64,000 nt of DNA from DATGMS01 sp035303945 (GTDB lineage: Bacteria > Bacteroidota > Bacteroidia > Cytophagales > Cyclobacteriaceae): NCBI GenBank assembly GCA_035303945.1, contig DATGQZ010000015.1, forward strand, positions 1 through 64,000, read 5' to 3'. The translations under genes and the position numbers were made by a program. Shown here one piece after another: positions 8,467 through 16,254 of the stretch (position 1 is its first letter; each line of letters begins with the position of its first letter). The notes below the pieces were generated by a model. It made no database searches. It was not told where the DNA came from and saw only the letters and a list, made by a program, of their open reading frames with translations.

Positions 8467-9729
8467 TTAGGCCACTTTTTTCTTTAACGTGATTACCGTT
8501 ATTTCGGGCCAGATTCCTACTCGGCCGGCAAAGGCATGGAAGCCAAATCCACGGTTGACATATAAGTATCGCCCGGCTTCTTCCGCCAAGCCTGCCCAAT
8601 GGGGATACCGAAACTGGGCCGGGCTCCAGCGGCCTACGGGCGTCTCTATCCCCATCTGCATGCCATGGGTATGACCGGACAAGGTGAGGTGAATTTTTTT
8701 GGGATGTTTCTTCACAATGGCTTCCCAATGCGTGGGATCGTGGGAAAGAAGGATCTTGAAGTCCCGATCATCTACACCCTTTAGCGCTTTTTCCAAATCT
8801 CCGGTTGATTTAAAGCCCAATCCCCAGTTCTCCACCCCCAACAATTGGAGGCGTTGCCCATCTTTTTCAATGGGGATATGTTCATCCAACATCAGCCTGA
8901 AGCCCATTGCTGCATGGCTTGATTTGAGTTGGCTGAAATTTTTGACCTTGTCTGCTTGACTAGGCCATTCTGTGTAATCGCCATAATCATGATTGCCTAG
9001 GATGGAATATTGTCCATACGGAGCTTTAATTTCCTTCAGTAAATCCACAAATGGACTTACCTCTTGCGCATGGACATTGATCAGATCACCGGTAAAAACA
9101 AAGAGATCGGAATTTTGTGCTTTTGCCAGATTAATTCCTTTTTGTACAGCATCCACATCTTTAAAACTTCCAGCATGAATATCTGAAAGTTGGGTGATGG
9201 TAAAGCCATCAAAGGCATCAGGAAGGTCTTCAAAGTAAAGGGTTTGCCTAAAGACCTTGAAATTATACTTTCCTTTGATAATTCCATACACAAATCCAGC
9301 AAATGGTATGGCTGCTACAGCAAATGCAACCTGGCTGATAAATTTTCGCCTTTGGGGGATGTACCTTTGTTCAGGGGATAGATTGCCAATGAAGTAATTG
9401 CTCATTCCCTGGAGGCTGCGTACAATATCTTCCCCTAAGAGAAATACAATAATAGTCACCTGGGTGATGGTCACCGTAAGGAACATGTTGAGTCCCATCT
9501 GGGCATAGCCTGTAATCTCCCCCTCCCGAAATATGGTTGAAAAGGACAAGACCACACAGACCATGTAGGTGACCGCCAGCAACCAATATAAGAGGAATAT
9601 CACGGTCCTTCCTAAAGGGTTAGCCGATTGATCAAGTAGTGTCCGAATCCCTTGGTACACATACCAGCTTAGCAGTAAAGAGACGAAGGAAAGAACAATA
9701 AGAAATAGAATTGAACCAGAATTATGCAT
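8467..9729 (-). CDS. Membrane-anchored metallophosphoesterase (YaeI-like)
   Basis: This 420-residue protein has four N-terminal hydrophobic segments (about 5-27, 42-64, 78-100, 130-150) and then a calcineurin-like phosphoesterase domain. The metal-binding motifs are complete and ordered: D183-x-H185, G214-D215, GNHD 245-248, S329-H330 and GHTHG 352-356. The catalytic domain resembles YaeI-type enzymes that act on lipid-linked phosphates such as UDP-diacylglucosamine. The polytopic N-terminal extension is common in Bacteroidota homologues. The actual substrate is unknown. The gene appears monocistronic. Confidence 0.9.
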   Translation of the reverse strand: MHNSGSILFLIVLSFVSLLLSWYVYQGIRTLLDQSANPLGRTVIFLLYWLLAVTYMVCVVLSFSTIFREGEITGYAQMGLNMFLTVTITQVTIIVFLLGEDIVRSLQGMSNYFIGNLSPEQRYIPQRRKFISQVAFAVAAIPFAGFVYGIIKGKYNFKVFRQTLYFEDLPDAFDGFTITQLSDIHAGSFKDVDAVQKGINLAKAQNSDLFVFTGDLINVHAQEVSPFVDLLKEIKAPYGQYSILGNHDYGDYTEWPSQADKVKNFSQLKSSHAAMGFRLMLDEHIPIEKDGQRLQLLGVENWGLGFKSTGDLEKALKGVDDRDFKILLSHDPTHWEAIVKKHPKKIHLTLSGHTHGMQMGIETPVGRWSPAQFRYPHWAGLAEEAGRYLYVNRGFGFHAFAGRVGIWPEITVITLKKKVA

Positions 9730-10221
9730 GGACTTCTACAATAAATAAAAGCTGAACTGTCTTTAAATGGTATTCCCACGCACTGCCGTCAGACAGTTAT
9801 TGATGGTGGATTACCCCGGATATCAAAATATTGTGGACAGTTTTTTAAGCGAATATTACACAAAAAAGTTTATCATTTTAAACAATTTTAACTTCACATT
9901 AACCAGATTTCTAGACATGGATGCTCACTTTCGGTTTGAACCATGTGTTAATCCTGTAGCCGTCATTTATTTATGAGTGTCAACACTGTTTGGCTAAGTA
10001 TATTATAGTTATGGTTATGTAAATAAAAAGTTGTATTTTACGTATTTTTTATTATTTATATTTGGCTTTTTTTGGGAAGTTTTCCTGTTTTCAGTAATTT
10101 AGTTGGTTCAAAGGCACATACTCTAGCTGCTAAGCTATCGGAAATTTTCCATGCCTGTCTATTTACTCTCGCAGCCTTTTTGCTTGTACAGCAAGAAAAT
10201 CGAACATCTTAAACAGAATTT
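9730..10221. other. 492-bp intergenic region without a convincing gene
   Basis: Both flanking genes are transcribed outward from here. The region is AT-rich. TATATTTG at 10057-10064 matches the Bacteroidota -7 consensus (TAnnTTTG), with a TTG about 23 bp upstream. It may be a promoter for the GNAT gene with a long leader, but the spacing is slightly too long. A weak hairpin (TTGCT...AGCAA) lies near 10180-10195. A 69-codon ORF on the plus strand has no signal or family likeness. Confidence 0.4.
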
Positions 10222-10662
10222 ATGGCTAATATTGAAGCTTTAACATCCATTGATAACGCTACCTATCTACAAAAAAAAGAAATTGCTGATTTCTTGTTTA
10301 CCCATTTAGATCAGTATGGCGATCCACATGCAGACATCATGCGATGTCTGGATTATGCTTTAGATCAGGCGGTGGATAAGGGAGGCTTTGCCATCCTCGC
10401 CCGTGAGCAGAGCGATATTGTTGGGGCGCTGGTGATGAACAAAACGGGTATGTCAGGATATATTCCAGAAAATATTCTCGTGTATATTGCGGTGGATGCC
10501 AATCAAAGAGGAAAAGGTTTGGGAAAGAAGCTGATGAGCACAGCTTTGGACATGGCCAATGGCGACGTCGCACTTCATGTGGAGCCTGACAATCCCGCGC
10601 GATACTTATATGAAAAGCTAGGCTTTACCAACAAATATTTAGAAATGAGGCTCAAAAGATAA
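10222..10662 (+). CDS. GNAT family N-acetyltransferase
   Basis: This 146-residue acetyl-CoA-dependent acyltransferase has the GNAT motif A in VYIAVDANQRGKGLGKKLM (the Q/RxxGxG/A loop that binds the CoA pyrophosphate) and motif B near the C-terminus (ALHVEPDNPARYLYEKLGFT). Its stop overlaps the start of the racemase gene by one base, so the two are translationally coupled. The acetylated substrate may be an amino acid related to the racemase product, but that is inference. Confidence 0.9.
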   Translation: MANIEALTSIDNATYLQKKEIADFLFTHLDQYGDPHADIMRCLDYALDQAVDKGGFAILAREQSDIVGALVMNKTGMSGYIPENILVYIAVDANQRGKGLGKKLMSTALDMANGDVALHVEPDNPARYLYEKLGFTNKYLEMRLKR

Positions 10663-11732
10663 TGGCATTTTTAAAACTATATAAAAATAAACTAAAGGAC
10701 AACTTCGAATTTCTGAAAGCGGAATTTAGTGAAAACGGCATCGCTTGGGGTGTGGTGTCCAAACTGCTTTGTGGCAATGAACTTTACCTGAAAGAACTGA
10801 TCGCACTGGGGGTGGACGAAATCCACGATTCGAGGATCAGCAATTTGGCAAAAGTAAAAGAAATTAATCCAGATGTTCAGACGGTTTATATCAAACCCTC
10901 CTCCAAACGAAATCTTGCCCAGATGGTGCAATATGCGGACGTCAGCCTTAACAGTGAGTTAGACACCATCAGGTGGATCAGCGAGGAGGCTGGCAGGCAG
11001 GAAAAGGTGCATAAGATTATTATTATGGTGGAGACGGGGGATCTGAGGGAAGGGGTAATGGGCGAGCATCTCGTGGATTTTTATGCGCAGATTTTTGAGC
11101 TTCCTAATATCGAAGTGATAGGATTGGGCACCAATCTCAACTGTCTCAACGGCATTATGCCCTCGGCCGACAAGCTGATTCAGCTATCGCTTTATAAGCA
11201 GATCATTGAACTGAAGTTTAACAAACAGATCCCCTGGGTCTCCGCCGGCACCTCGGTAACCCTCCCCTTGATGTTTAATAAACAGCTGCCCCAGGGTATC
11301 AACCATTTTAGGATAGGGGAGACACTTTACTTCGGTGTTGATCTTTTTGAGGAAAAGGTCATCGATGGCATGCACGGAGATGTCTTTGAACTCTTTGCCG
11401 AAATAATTGAAATGCAGGAAAAACCCTTGTTGCCTACAGGTACCCTGGCAGCCAATCCGCAAGGGGAGGTCACGCAGATTGACCAGTCGTTGTATGGGAA
11501 ATCCTCATTTCGTGCAATTTTGGATATTGGTTTGTTGGATGTGGATCCCAAGTATCTGATTCCTGATGATGGGGAATTTGAAATACTTGGCGCTAGCTCG
11601 GATATGCTGATTTTGAACCTCGGCGAGAACCCTGCAGGTTATAGGGTAGGAGACCTGATCAAATTCCGATTGAAATATATGGGAGCCCTAGCGGTGCTTA
11701 ATTCTGACTACATTGAAAAGAAAGTAGAATAA
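10662..11732 (+). CDS. PLP-dependent alanine/ornithine racemase family enzyme
   Basis: This 356-residue fold-type III PLP enzyme resembles YhfX/ornithine racemase more than classical Alr. A candidate Schiff-base Lys is K34 (WGVVSKLLCGN), where Alr has its VKANAYGHG motif. Also present are VYIKPSSKRN, MVETGDLREGV, LGTNLNCLNG and FRIGETLYFGVDLFEE, which matches the (L/F)RIGE...G motif of the family. It lacks the clear C-terminal Alr dimer signature, so an amino-acid racemase of altered specificity is more likely than the essential alanine racemase. It is co-transcribed with the upstream acetyltransferase (1-bp overlap). Confidence 0.82.
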   Translation: MAFLKLYKNKLKDNFEFLKAEFSENGIAWGVVSKLLCGNELYLKELIALGVDEIHDSRISNLAKVKEINPDVQTVYIKPSSKRNLAQMVQYADVSLNSELDTIRWISEEAGRQEKVHKIIIMVETGDLREGVMGEHLVDFYAQIFELPNIEVIGLGTNLNCLNGIMPSADKLIQLSLYKQIIELKFNKQIPWVSAGTSVTLPLMFNKQLPQGINHFRIGETLYFGVDLFEEKVIDGMHGDVFELFAEIIEMQEKPLLPTGTLAANPQGEVTQIDQSLYGKSSFRAILDIGLLDVDPKYLIPDDGEFEILGASSDMLILNLGENPAGYRVGDLIKFRLKYMGALAVLNSDYIEKKVE

Positions 11733-11854
11733 TTTTAAAATCTACCTTGTTTGCAATCGTGCGCCGTTTTTCTGTATTGCTGATGCTGTAGTTACACCTT
11801 TCCTTTGGCATGGTATTCGTGAAGAGGAAGTTTGTAAACCAACTATTAGTAATT

Positions 11855-12460
11855 ATGAAAAAGGTAATTTTAGCTATTGCATCTGTGATGGTATTTGCGA
11901 TTAGTGCCAATGCACAGGTAAGGACTCCTGCTAGCGATCAAGTCGCTTCTTTTGGTATCCGTGGAGGGGTTAACTTCTTTAACTGGGGTGGCGATGACGC
12001 CAGCAACAATGATTACACAAACAGGGCTGGTTTCCATGCCGGCATCTATGGGAATATGTTTGTTACCGATCGTTTTGCCATTGAGCCAGGTGCTTATTAT
12101 TCTGTCAAGGGTACAGAAGCTGACAATATAGTCAATTCCAGAGCCATCTTAAATTATATCGATGTTCCCATCCTGTTGAGATTCTATGCAACGGATGGTC
12201 TTAACATCTTTGCTGGGCCGCAGGGCTCTATTCTCTTAAAATCGACTTTGGAAGGAGATGCTTTTGGTCAAACATTTACCTTTGATACCGACGATATCAA
12301 TGATTTGGATGCCGGATTGGTATTTGGTATTGGATATAATCTTCCGATAGGTTTGAACATTCAAGGCAGTTATGATCTGGGTTTGACTCCTGTATTCAAG
12401 GACGGTGACGCGGATGTGTACAACAGAGGGTTTAAAATTTCCTTGGGTTTTAGTCTGTAA
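11855..12460 (+). CDS. PorT-family outer-membrane beta-barrel protein
   Basis: This 201-residue protein begins at MKKVILAIASVMVFAISANAQ, a classic Sec signal peptide cut after Ala-Asn-Ala. An in-frame ATG 15 codons upstream would bury the signal and is rejected. The mature part is a small beta-barrel (FGIRGGVNFFNWG, GFHAGIYGNMFVTDRFAIEPGAYYS, LNYIDVPILLRFY, LNIFAGPQGSILL, GFKISLGFSL), matching the PorT/outer-membrane-beta-barrel family. A homologous barrel gene follows directly, suggesting tandem duplication. The function is unknown; it is not necessarily part of a type IX secretion system. Confidence 0.9.
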   Translation: MKKVILAIASVMVFAISANAQVRTPASDQVASFGIRGGVNFFNWGGDDASNNDYTNRAGFHAGIYGNMFVTDRFAIEPGAYYSVKGTEADNIVNSRAILNYIDVPILLRFYATDGLNIFAGPQGSILLKSTLEGDAFGQTFTFDTDDINDLDAGLVFGIGYNLPIGLNIQGSYDLGLTPVFKDGDADVYNRGFKISLGFSL

Positions 12461-12471
12461 ATGAAACCTTT

Positions 12472-12510
12472 AAGGGGTTGTTTGTCGTAGATAAACAGCC
12501 CCTTTTTATT
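12472..12510 (+). terminator. Rho-independent terminator between the two barrel genes
   Basis: AAGGGGTTGTTT (12472-12483) pairs with AAACAGCCCCTT (12493-12504), allowing one G-U pair, and is followed by TTTATTTT. It lies 12 bp after the stop of the first barrel gene, so the second probably has its own promoter or is expressed by read-through. Confidence 0.85.
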
Positions 12511-12520
12511 TTATGAACAG

Positions 12521-13081
12521 ATGATGAGTAAGATTTTTAAGATAGTTACTGTACTTGCTTGTATTGTTGTTAGTATACAAGCGGAAGCCCAAGTTAAGGC
12601 TGGCCTTAGAGCAGGCGTGAATTATGCTGATTTGGGTGAGCTGAATCCGAAAGCAGGGATTGGATTTCATGCAGGAACGTATCTTCGATTTAGCCTTGCA
12701 GGAATACTGGAGTTGGAGCCTGGAATACAATACGCACAGCGACGCTTCGGTGTGCACCCAGATTTCCCATCTAGCCGTCTTCATCTTAATTACATTGATG
12801 TGCCTGTAGTAGCCCGAATAGGCCTTATGCCTTTCGTCGACCTTTTTGCTGGCCCACAAGCCTCCGTTCTGGTGAGCAAGAGATACAAGGGAGAGGGGCA
12901 GTTTGATCGGTTGAACGATTTCCCTCAACAAGAACTTGGTGCGCTTATAGGAATAGGGGTAAGTATACCATTAGGGATAAACCTGCAAGCCAGTTATGAT
13001 TTTGGCTTAACAAATCCGGTCCATAATGGGCACGAAATCAAAAACAGGGTTTTTAAGATTTCCCTGGGCAAGGACTTTTAA
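12521..13081 (+). CDS. PorT-family outer-membrane beta-barrel protein (paralogue)
   Basis: This 186-residue protein has a signal peptide (MMSKIFKIVTVLACIVVSIQAEAQ) and the same barrel pattern as its upstream neighbour: LRAGVNYADLG, GFHAGTYLRFSLAGILELEPG, LNYIDVPVVARIG, DLFAGPQASVLVSK, IPLGINLQASYDFGLTNP, VFKISLG. Shared strands in the same order point to a tandem duplication followed by divergence. A start at the second Met is equally possible. The role is unknown. Confidence 0.9.
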   Translation: MMSKIFKIVTVLACIVVSIQAEAQVKAGLRAGVNYADLGELNPKAGIGFHAGTYLRFSLAGILELEPGIQYAQRRFGVHPDFPSSRLHLNYIDVPVVARIGLMPFVDLFAGPQASVLVSKRYKGEGQFDRLNDFPQQELGALIGIGVSIPLGINLQASYDFGLTNPVHNGHEIKNRVFKISLGKDF

Positions 13082-13101
13082 GTAGAAGTTTAAAAAATTG
13101 T

Positions 13102-13150
13102 ACATTGTGCACTGAGTGTAAAGCAAACTTATGCACTCAACACACAATGT
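13102..13150. terminator. Inverted repeat between convergent genes, probable bidirectional terminator
   Basis: ACATTGTG (13102-13109) and TGAGTG (13113-13118) pair with CACTCA (13134-13139) and CACAATGT (13143-13150). The internal loop is symmetric and the apical loop is 15 nt. The repeat lies between the 3' ends of the barrel gene and gdhA. T-rich tails are weak on both sides, so termination is likely but not certain. Confidence 0.55.
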
Positions 13151-13167
13151 AATCAATTATTATTTGT

Positions 13168-14517
13168 TTAAATAACGCCCATGGCAAGCATGGCTTTGGA
13201 TACTCTTATAAATCCGGCAATGTTAGCACCTTTGAGGTAGTTGCCTGGAGATCCAAACTCTTCTGCTTTTTCATAACACAGATCATGTATGTCTTTCATG
13301 ATCTTGGACAGTTTATCCTGTGTATAGTCAAAGGTCCAAGAATCTCTCATGGCATTTTGCATCATTTCCAAGGTAGATGTGGCTACTCCACCCGCATTGG
13401 CCGCTTTAGCAGGCCCATACAGAATTTTCGAATCCAAGAAGATTTGAACGCCTTCGGGTGTCGTTGGCATATTTGCTCCCTCACCAATGGCTATACAGCC
13501 ATTTTTCACCAGCAAGGCTGCGTCTTTGCCGTTGATCTCATTTTGAGTGGCGGAAGGGAAGGCAATTTGACAAGGCACCTCCCAAATATTCCCTCTTTCA
13601 AAATAACGGGCCGATTCATGGTATTGAAGATAATCTTTGATGCGGCGCCTTTCTACCTCTTTCAGCTGTTTGACGGTTGCGAGATCAATACCTTTTTTAT
13701 CGTAAACGTAGCCATTGGAATCAGAGCAGGCGACCACAGTGCCTCCCAATTCATAGATTTTTTCCATGGTGTAGATGGATACATTCCCTGAGCCGGACAC
13801 CACACACACCTTGCCTGAAATGTCATCATTTTTCGTTTTGAGCATTTCCTGTACAAAGAACACAGAGCCATAGCCCGTCGCCTCCTTTCTAAGGAGTGAA
13901 CCTCCCCAATCCAATCCCTTGCCGGTGATTACACCCGCTTCGTATCGGTTGGTGATTCGTTTGTATTGGCCAAACAAATAGCCGATCTCCCGACCACCAA
14001 CGCCTATGTCACCCGCTGGAACATCAGTATGCTCACCGAGGTGGCGATAGAGTTCGGTCATAAAGCTCTGACAAAATCTCATAATTTCGTTTTCCGACTT
14101 TCCTTTGGGATCAAAGTCCGAGCCTCCTTTTCCGCCTCCTATAGGTAATCCGGTAAGTGCGTTTTTGAATATCTGCTCAAAGCCCAAAAACTTGATGATA
14201 CCTAAATACACGGATGGGTGAAATCTTAAACCTCCTTTATAAGGTCCCAATGCACTGTTAAACTCTACCCTAAAACCACGGTTGATCTGGACATTGTTTT
14301 GGTCATCTGTCCAAGGTACCCTAAAGATGATCTGGCGTTCTGGTTCGCATACTCTTTCAATGATTTTTCGGTGGGCAAACTCAGGATATTTCACCAAAAC
14401 GGGTCCAAGAGACTCCAACACTTCCCTTACTGCTTGGTGAAATTCGACCTCTCCAGGATTGCGTTTTATGATCTCCTGAAAAATAGGCGAAATTTTTTCG
14501 TCAATGTGGCTATTCAT
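13168..14517 (-). CDS. gdhA: Glutamate dehydrogenase (hexameric, probably NADP-specific)
   Basis: This 449-residue enzyme makes glutamate from 2-oxoglutarate and ammonia. Key segments include the substrate-binding lysines in GPYKGGLRFHPSVYLGIIKF and GLPIGGGKGGSDFDPKGKS, the glycine-rich GDIGVGGREIGYLFGQYKR, the nucleotide-binding VCVVSGSGNVSIYTMEKIYELG, and EGANMPTTPEG near the C-terminus. The length equals that of bacterial GdhA. The cofactor preference is inferred from overall similarity to NADP-type enzymes. The gene stands alone, with an AT-rich 210-bp upstream region likely to hold its promoter. Confidence 0.96.
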   Translation of the reverse strand: MNSHIDEKISPIFQEIIKRNPGEVEFHQAVREVLESLGPVLVKYPEFAHRKIIERVCEPERQIIFRVPWTDDQNNVQINRGFRVEFNSALGPYKGGLRFHPSVYLGIIKFLGFEQIFKNALTGLPIGGGKGGSDFDPKGKSENEIMRFCQSFMTELYRHLGEHTDVPAGDIGVGGREIGYLFGQYKRITNRYEAGVITGKGLDWGGSLLRKEATGYGSVFFVQEMLKTKNDDISGKVCVVSGSGNVSIYTMEKIYELGGTVVACSDSNGYVYDKKGIDLATVKQLKEVERRRIKDYLQYHESARYFERGNIWEVPCQIAFPSATQNEINGKDAALLVKNGCIAIGEGANMPTTPEGVQIFLDSKILYGPAKAANAGGVATSTLEMMQNAMRDSWTFDYTQDKLSKIMKDIHDLCYEKAEEFGSPGNYLKGANIAGFIRVSKAMLAMGVI

Positions 14518-14727
14518 AAATTATTGATGATGGTAGATGATAATTGCATTCGGGCTGTAATAATATGAATTTTTCGCAAGAACAATCCATTTTTGTTAGA
14601 AAAAACGTAAAACACTGGCGCAAAAGCGACTTTTTCGTCGGAAAGAACGTTCAAAACGTCAAAAAGTACAGAAAAATAACAAAAATTTCCTTCCGGATGC
14701 AAAAACAGCAAAAATCGATAGAAAAGT

Positions 14728-15303
14728 TTAACGAACCCTCAAACGCTCAGCATATGCGCGTTTGGCTTTAGCCGCTAAGAACCATCCTAACCATCCGGAA
14801 ATCAATCCCACTATTCCGCCTACAACAATATCCATTGGATAGTGAACGCCGAGATAAACCCTGGAAAAACTAATGACGGCCGCCCACAAAAATAGCCAGC
14901 CCAAGCCGGTATAATACCTACGGAGTACGAGATTTAGGTATATAGCCAATGCAAAGGTATTGGCGGCGTGAGACGATACAAAACCGTACATGCCCCCACA
15001 GCCGCCATAGTTGTACATCAAGCCCTCCCATCGCGGATCGTGGCAAGGTCTTAGACGTTCAAAAAAAGGCTTCATTAAGCCCGATGCAGTTTGATCTGCT
15101 ATCAAGATGGCTAAACCAACCCCTGCAAGCACCCATATACTGCTTTTATCAAACTTCTTGATGATCAGATAGATGAAAAACGCGTACAAAGGGACCCATA
15201 TCAATTTGCCAGTAACGGCAAACATAAGGGAATCCAGCCAATCTTGGTGTTGGCCGTTAAGATAGAGGAAGAGCTGCTCATCCCAATGTTTAATTGTTTC
15301 CAT
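14728..15303 (-). CDS. PAP2 family membrane phosphatase
   Basis: This 191-residue integral membrane protein has about five helices. All three PAP2 phosphatase motifs are present: K-x6-R-P in MKPFFERLRPCHDP, a modified PSGH as FVSSHAANTFALA, and S-R-x5-H-x3-D in SFSRVYLGVHYPMD. The family dephosphorylates lipid phosphates such as undecaprenyl pyrophosphate or phosphatidylglycerol phosphate. The start is 2 bp from the hemF stop, so it is cotranscribed with hemF. Confidence 0.92.
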   Translation of the reverse strand: METIKHWDEQLFLYLNGQHQDWLDSLMFAVTGKLIWVPLYAFFIYLIIKKFDKSSIWVLAGVGLAILIADQTASGLMKPFFERLRPCHDPRWEGLMYNYGGCGGMYGFVSSHAANTFALAIYLNLVLRRYYTGLGWLFLWAAVISFSRVYLGVHYPMDIVVGGIVGLISGWLGWFLAAKAKRAYAERLRVR

Positions 15304-15305
15304 CC

Positions 15306-16214
15306 CTAGGGCAGATTGATCCAGTCAATGTTTTTCTTCAAGTGTTCCAACGTGAAGGCTTCTCTAGAACCCGCGGCAGGCTTGTAATTGTATTCCCAAG
15401 CAGCTTGTGGAGGCATGCTCATTAAGATGCTCTCCGTACGCCCGTTGGTGTCTAAGCCGAATTTTGTACCTGCATCCCAAACCAAGTTAAATTCCACATA
15501 CCTTCCCCTTCTGTAAGCCTGCCATGCCCTCTCTTGTTCCCCATAAGGCAGTTCAGCATTTTTGGCCATCAAGTGGCGATAGACTCTAGGAAATAGAAAA
15601 CCTACCGATTTCACAAACCCATACAACCGGTCAAAGGACATATCTTCATCTGCTCTTAATCGGTCGAAAAATATCCCTCCGATTCCCCGGGTTTCGTCCC
15701 TATGCCGGATGTAAAAGTAATCGTCTGCCCAGGTTTTGAATTTGGGATAATAGGAAGAATCATATTGGTCGCAGACCGCTTTTACCTCTTTATGAAAGTA
15801 GGCTGCATCTTCCAGATCGATATAGTGGGGGGTAAGGTCAATGCCCCCGCCAAACCAATACACCCCATTGCTCATCTCAAAATAGCGAATATTCATGTGG
15901 ATGATCGGCATCATGGGACTGTCGGGGTGGATAACGATAGAAACCCCTGTGGCAAAAAAGTCCGCGGAATCCAATTTTAACTTAGCAAGTATTTTTTCAG
16001 GCGTGGGGCCATGCACCGCTGAAAATGCCACTCCTCCTTTCGCAATAATATTTCCATCCTTGATGACCCGGGTTCTGCCACCGCCTCCCTGGGCTCTTTC
16101 CCAAAGGTCTTCGTGAAAGCGGGCTTTTCCGTCGCCCACTTCCAATTCCTGACATATATGATCTTGGATGGCTTTAAATTCCTCTACAATTTGCTCCTTA
16201 TTGATCCTTTGCAT
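15306..16214 (-). CDS. hemF: Oxygen-dependent coproporphyrinogen III oxidase
   Basis: This 302-residue enzyme converts coproporphyrinogen III to protoporphyrinogen IX using O2, in cytoplasmic haem synthesis. Family motifs include GGGGRTRVIKDG, VSIVIHPDSPMMPIIHMNIR, FGGGIDLTPHYID, ARYV-type VEFNLVWDAGTKFGL and SILMSMPPQAAWEY. The length matches the E. coli enzyme. Its presence indicates aerobic haem synthesis. It is followed 2 bp later by the PAP2 gene. Confidence 0.97.
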   Translation of the reverse strand: MQRINKEQIVEEFKAIQDHICQELEVGDGKARFHEDLWERAQGGGGRTRVIKDGNIIAKGGVAFSAVHGPTPEKILAKLKLDSADFFATGVSIVIHPDSPMMPIIHMNIRYFEMSNGVYWFGGGIDLTPHYIDLEDAAYFHKEVKAVCDQYDSSYYPKFKTWADDYFYIRHRDETRGIGGIFFDRLRADEDMSFDRLYGFVKSVGFLFPRVYRHLMAKNAELPYGEQERAWQAYRRGRYVEFNLVWDAGTKFGLDTNGRTESILMSMPPQAAWEYNYKPAAGSREAFTLEHLKKNIDWINLP

Positions 16215-16254
16215 AATACTATTGTTTTATGGCTATGCTCATGAATATAACCGA

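Noticed and set aside
9767..9976. 69-codon ORF in the intergenic region before the GNAT gene
   Set aside because: No RBS, no domain and no coherent composition; the region looks regulatory.
12506..12931. 141-codon minus-strand ORF
   Set aside because: It lies antisense to the second PorT-like barrel gene, which has a signal peptide and family motifs.
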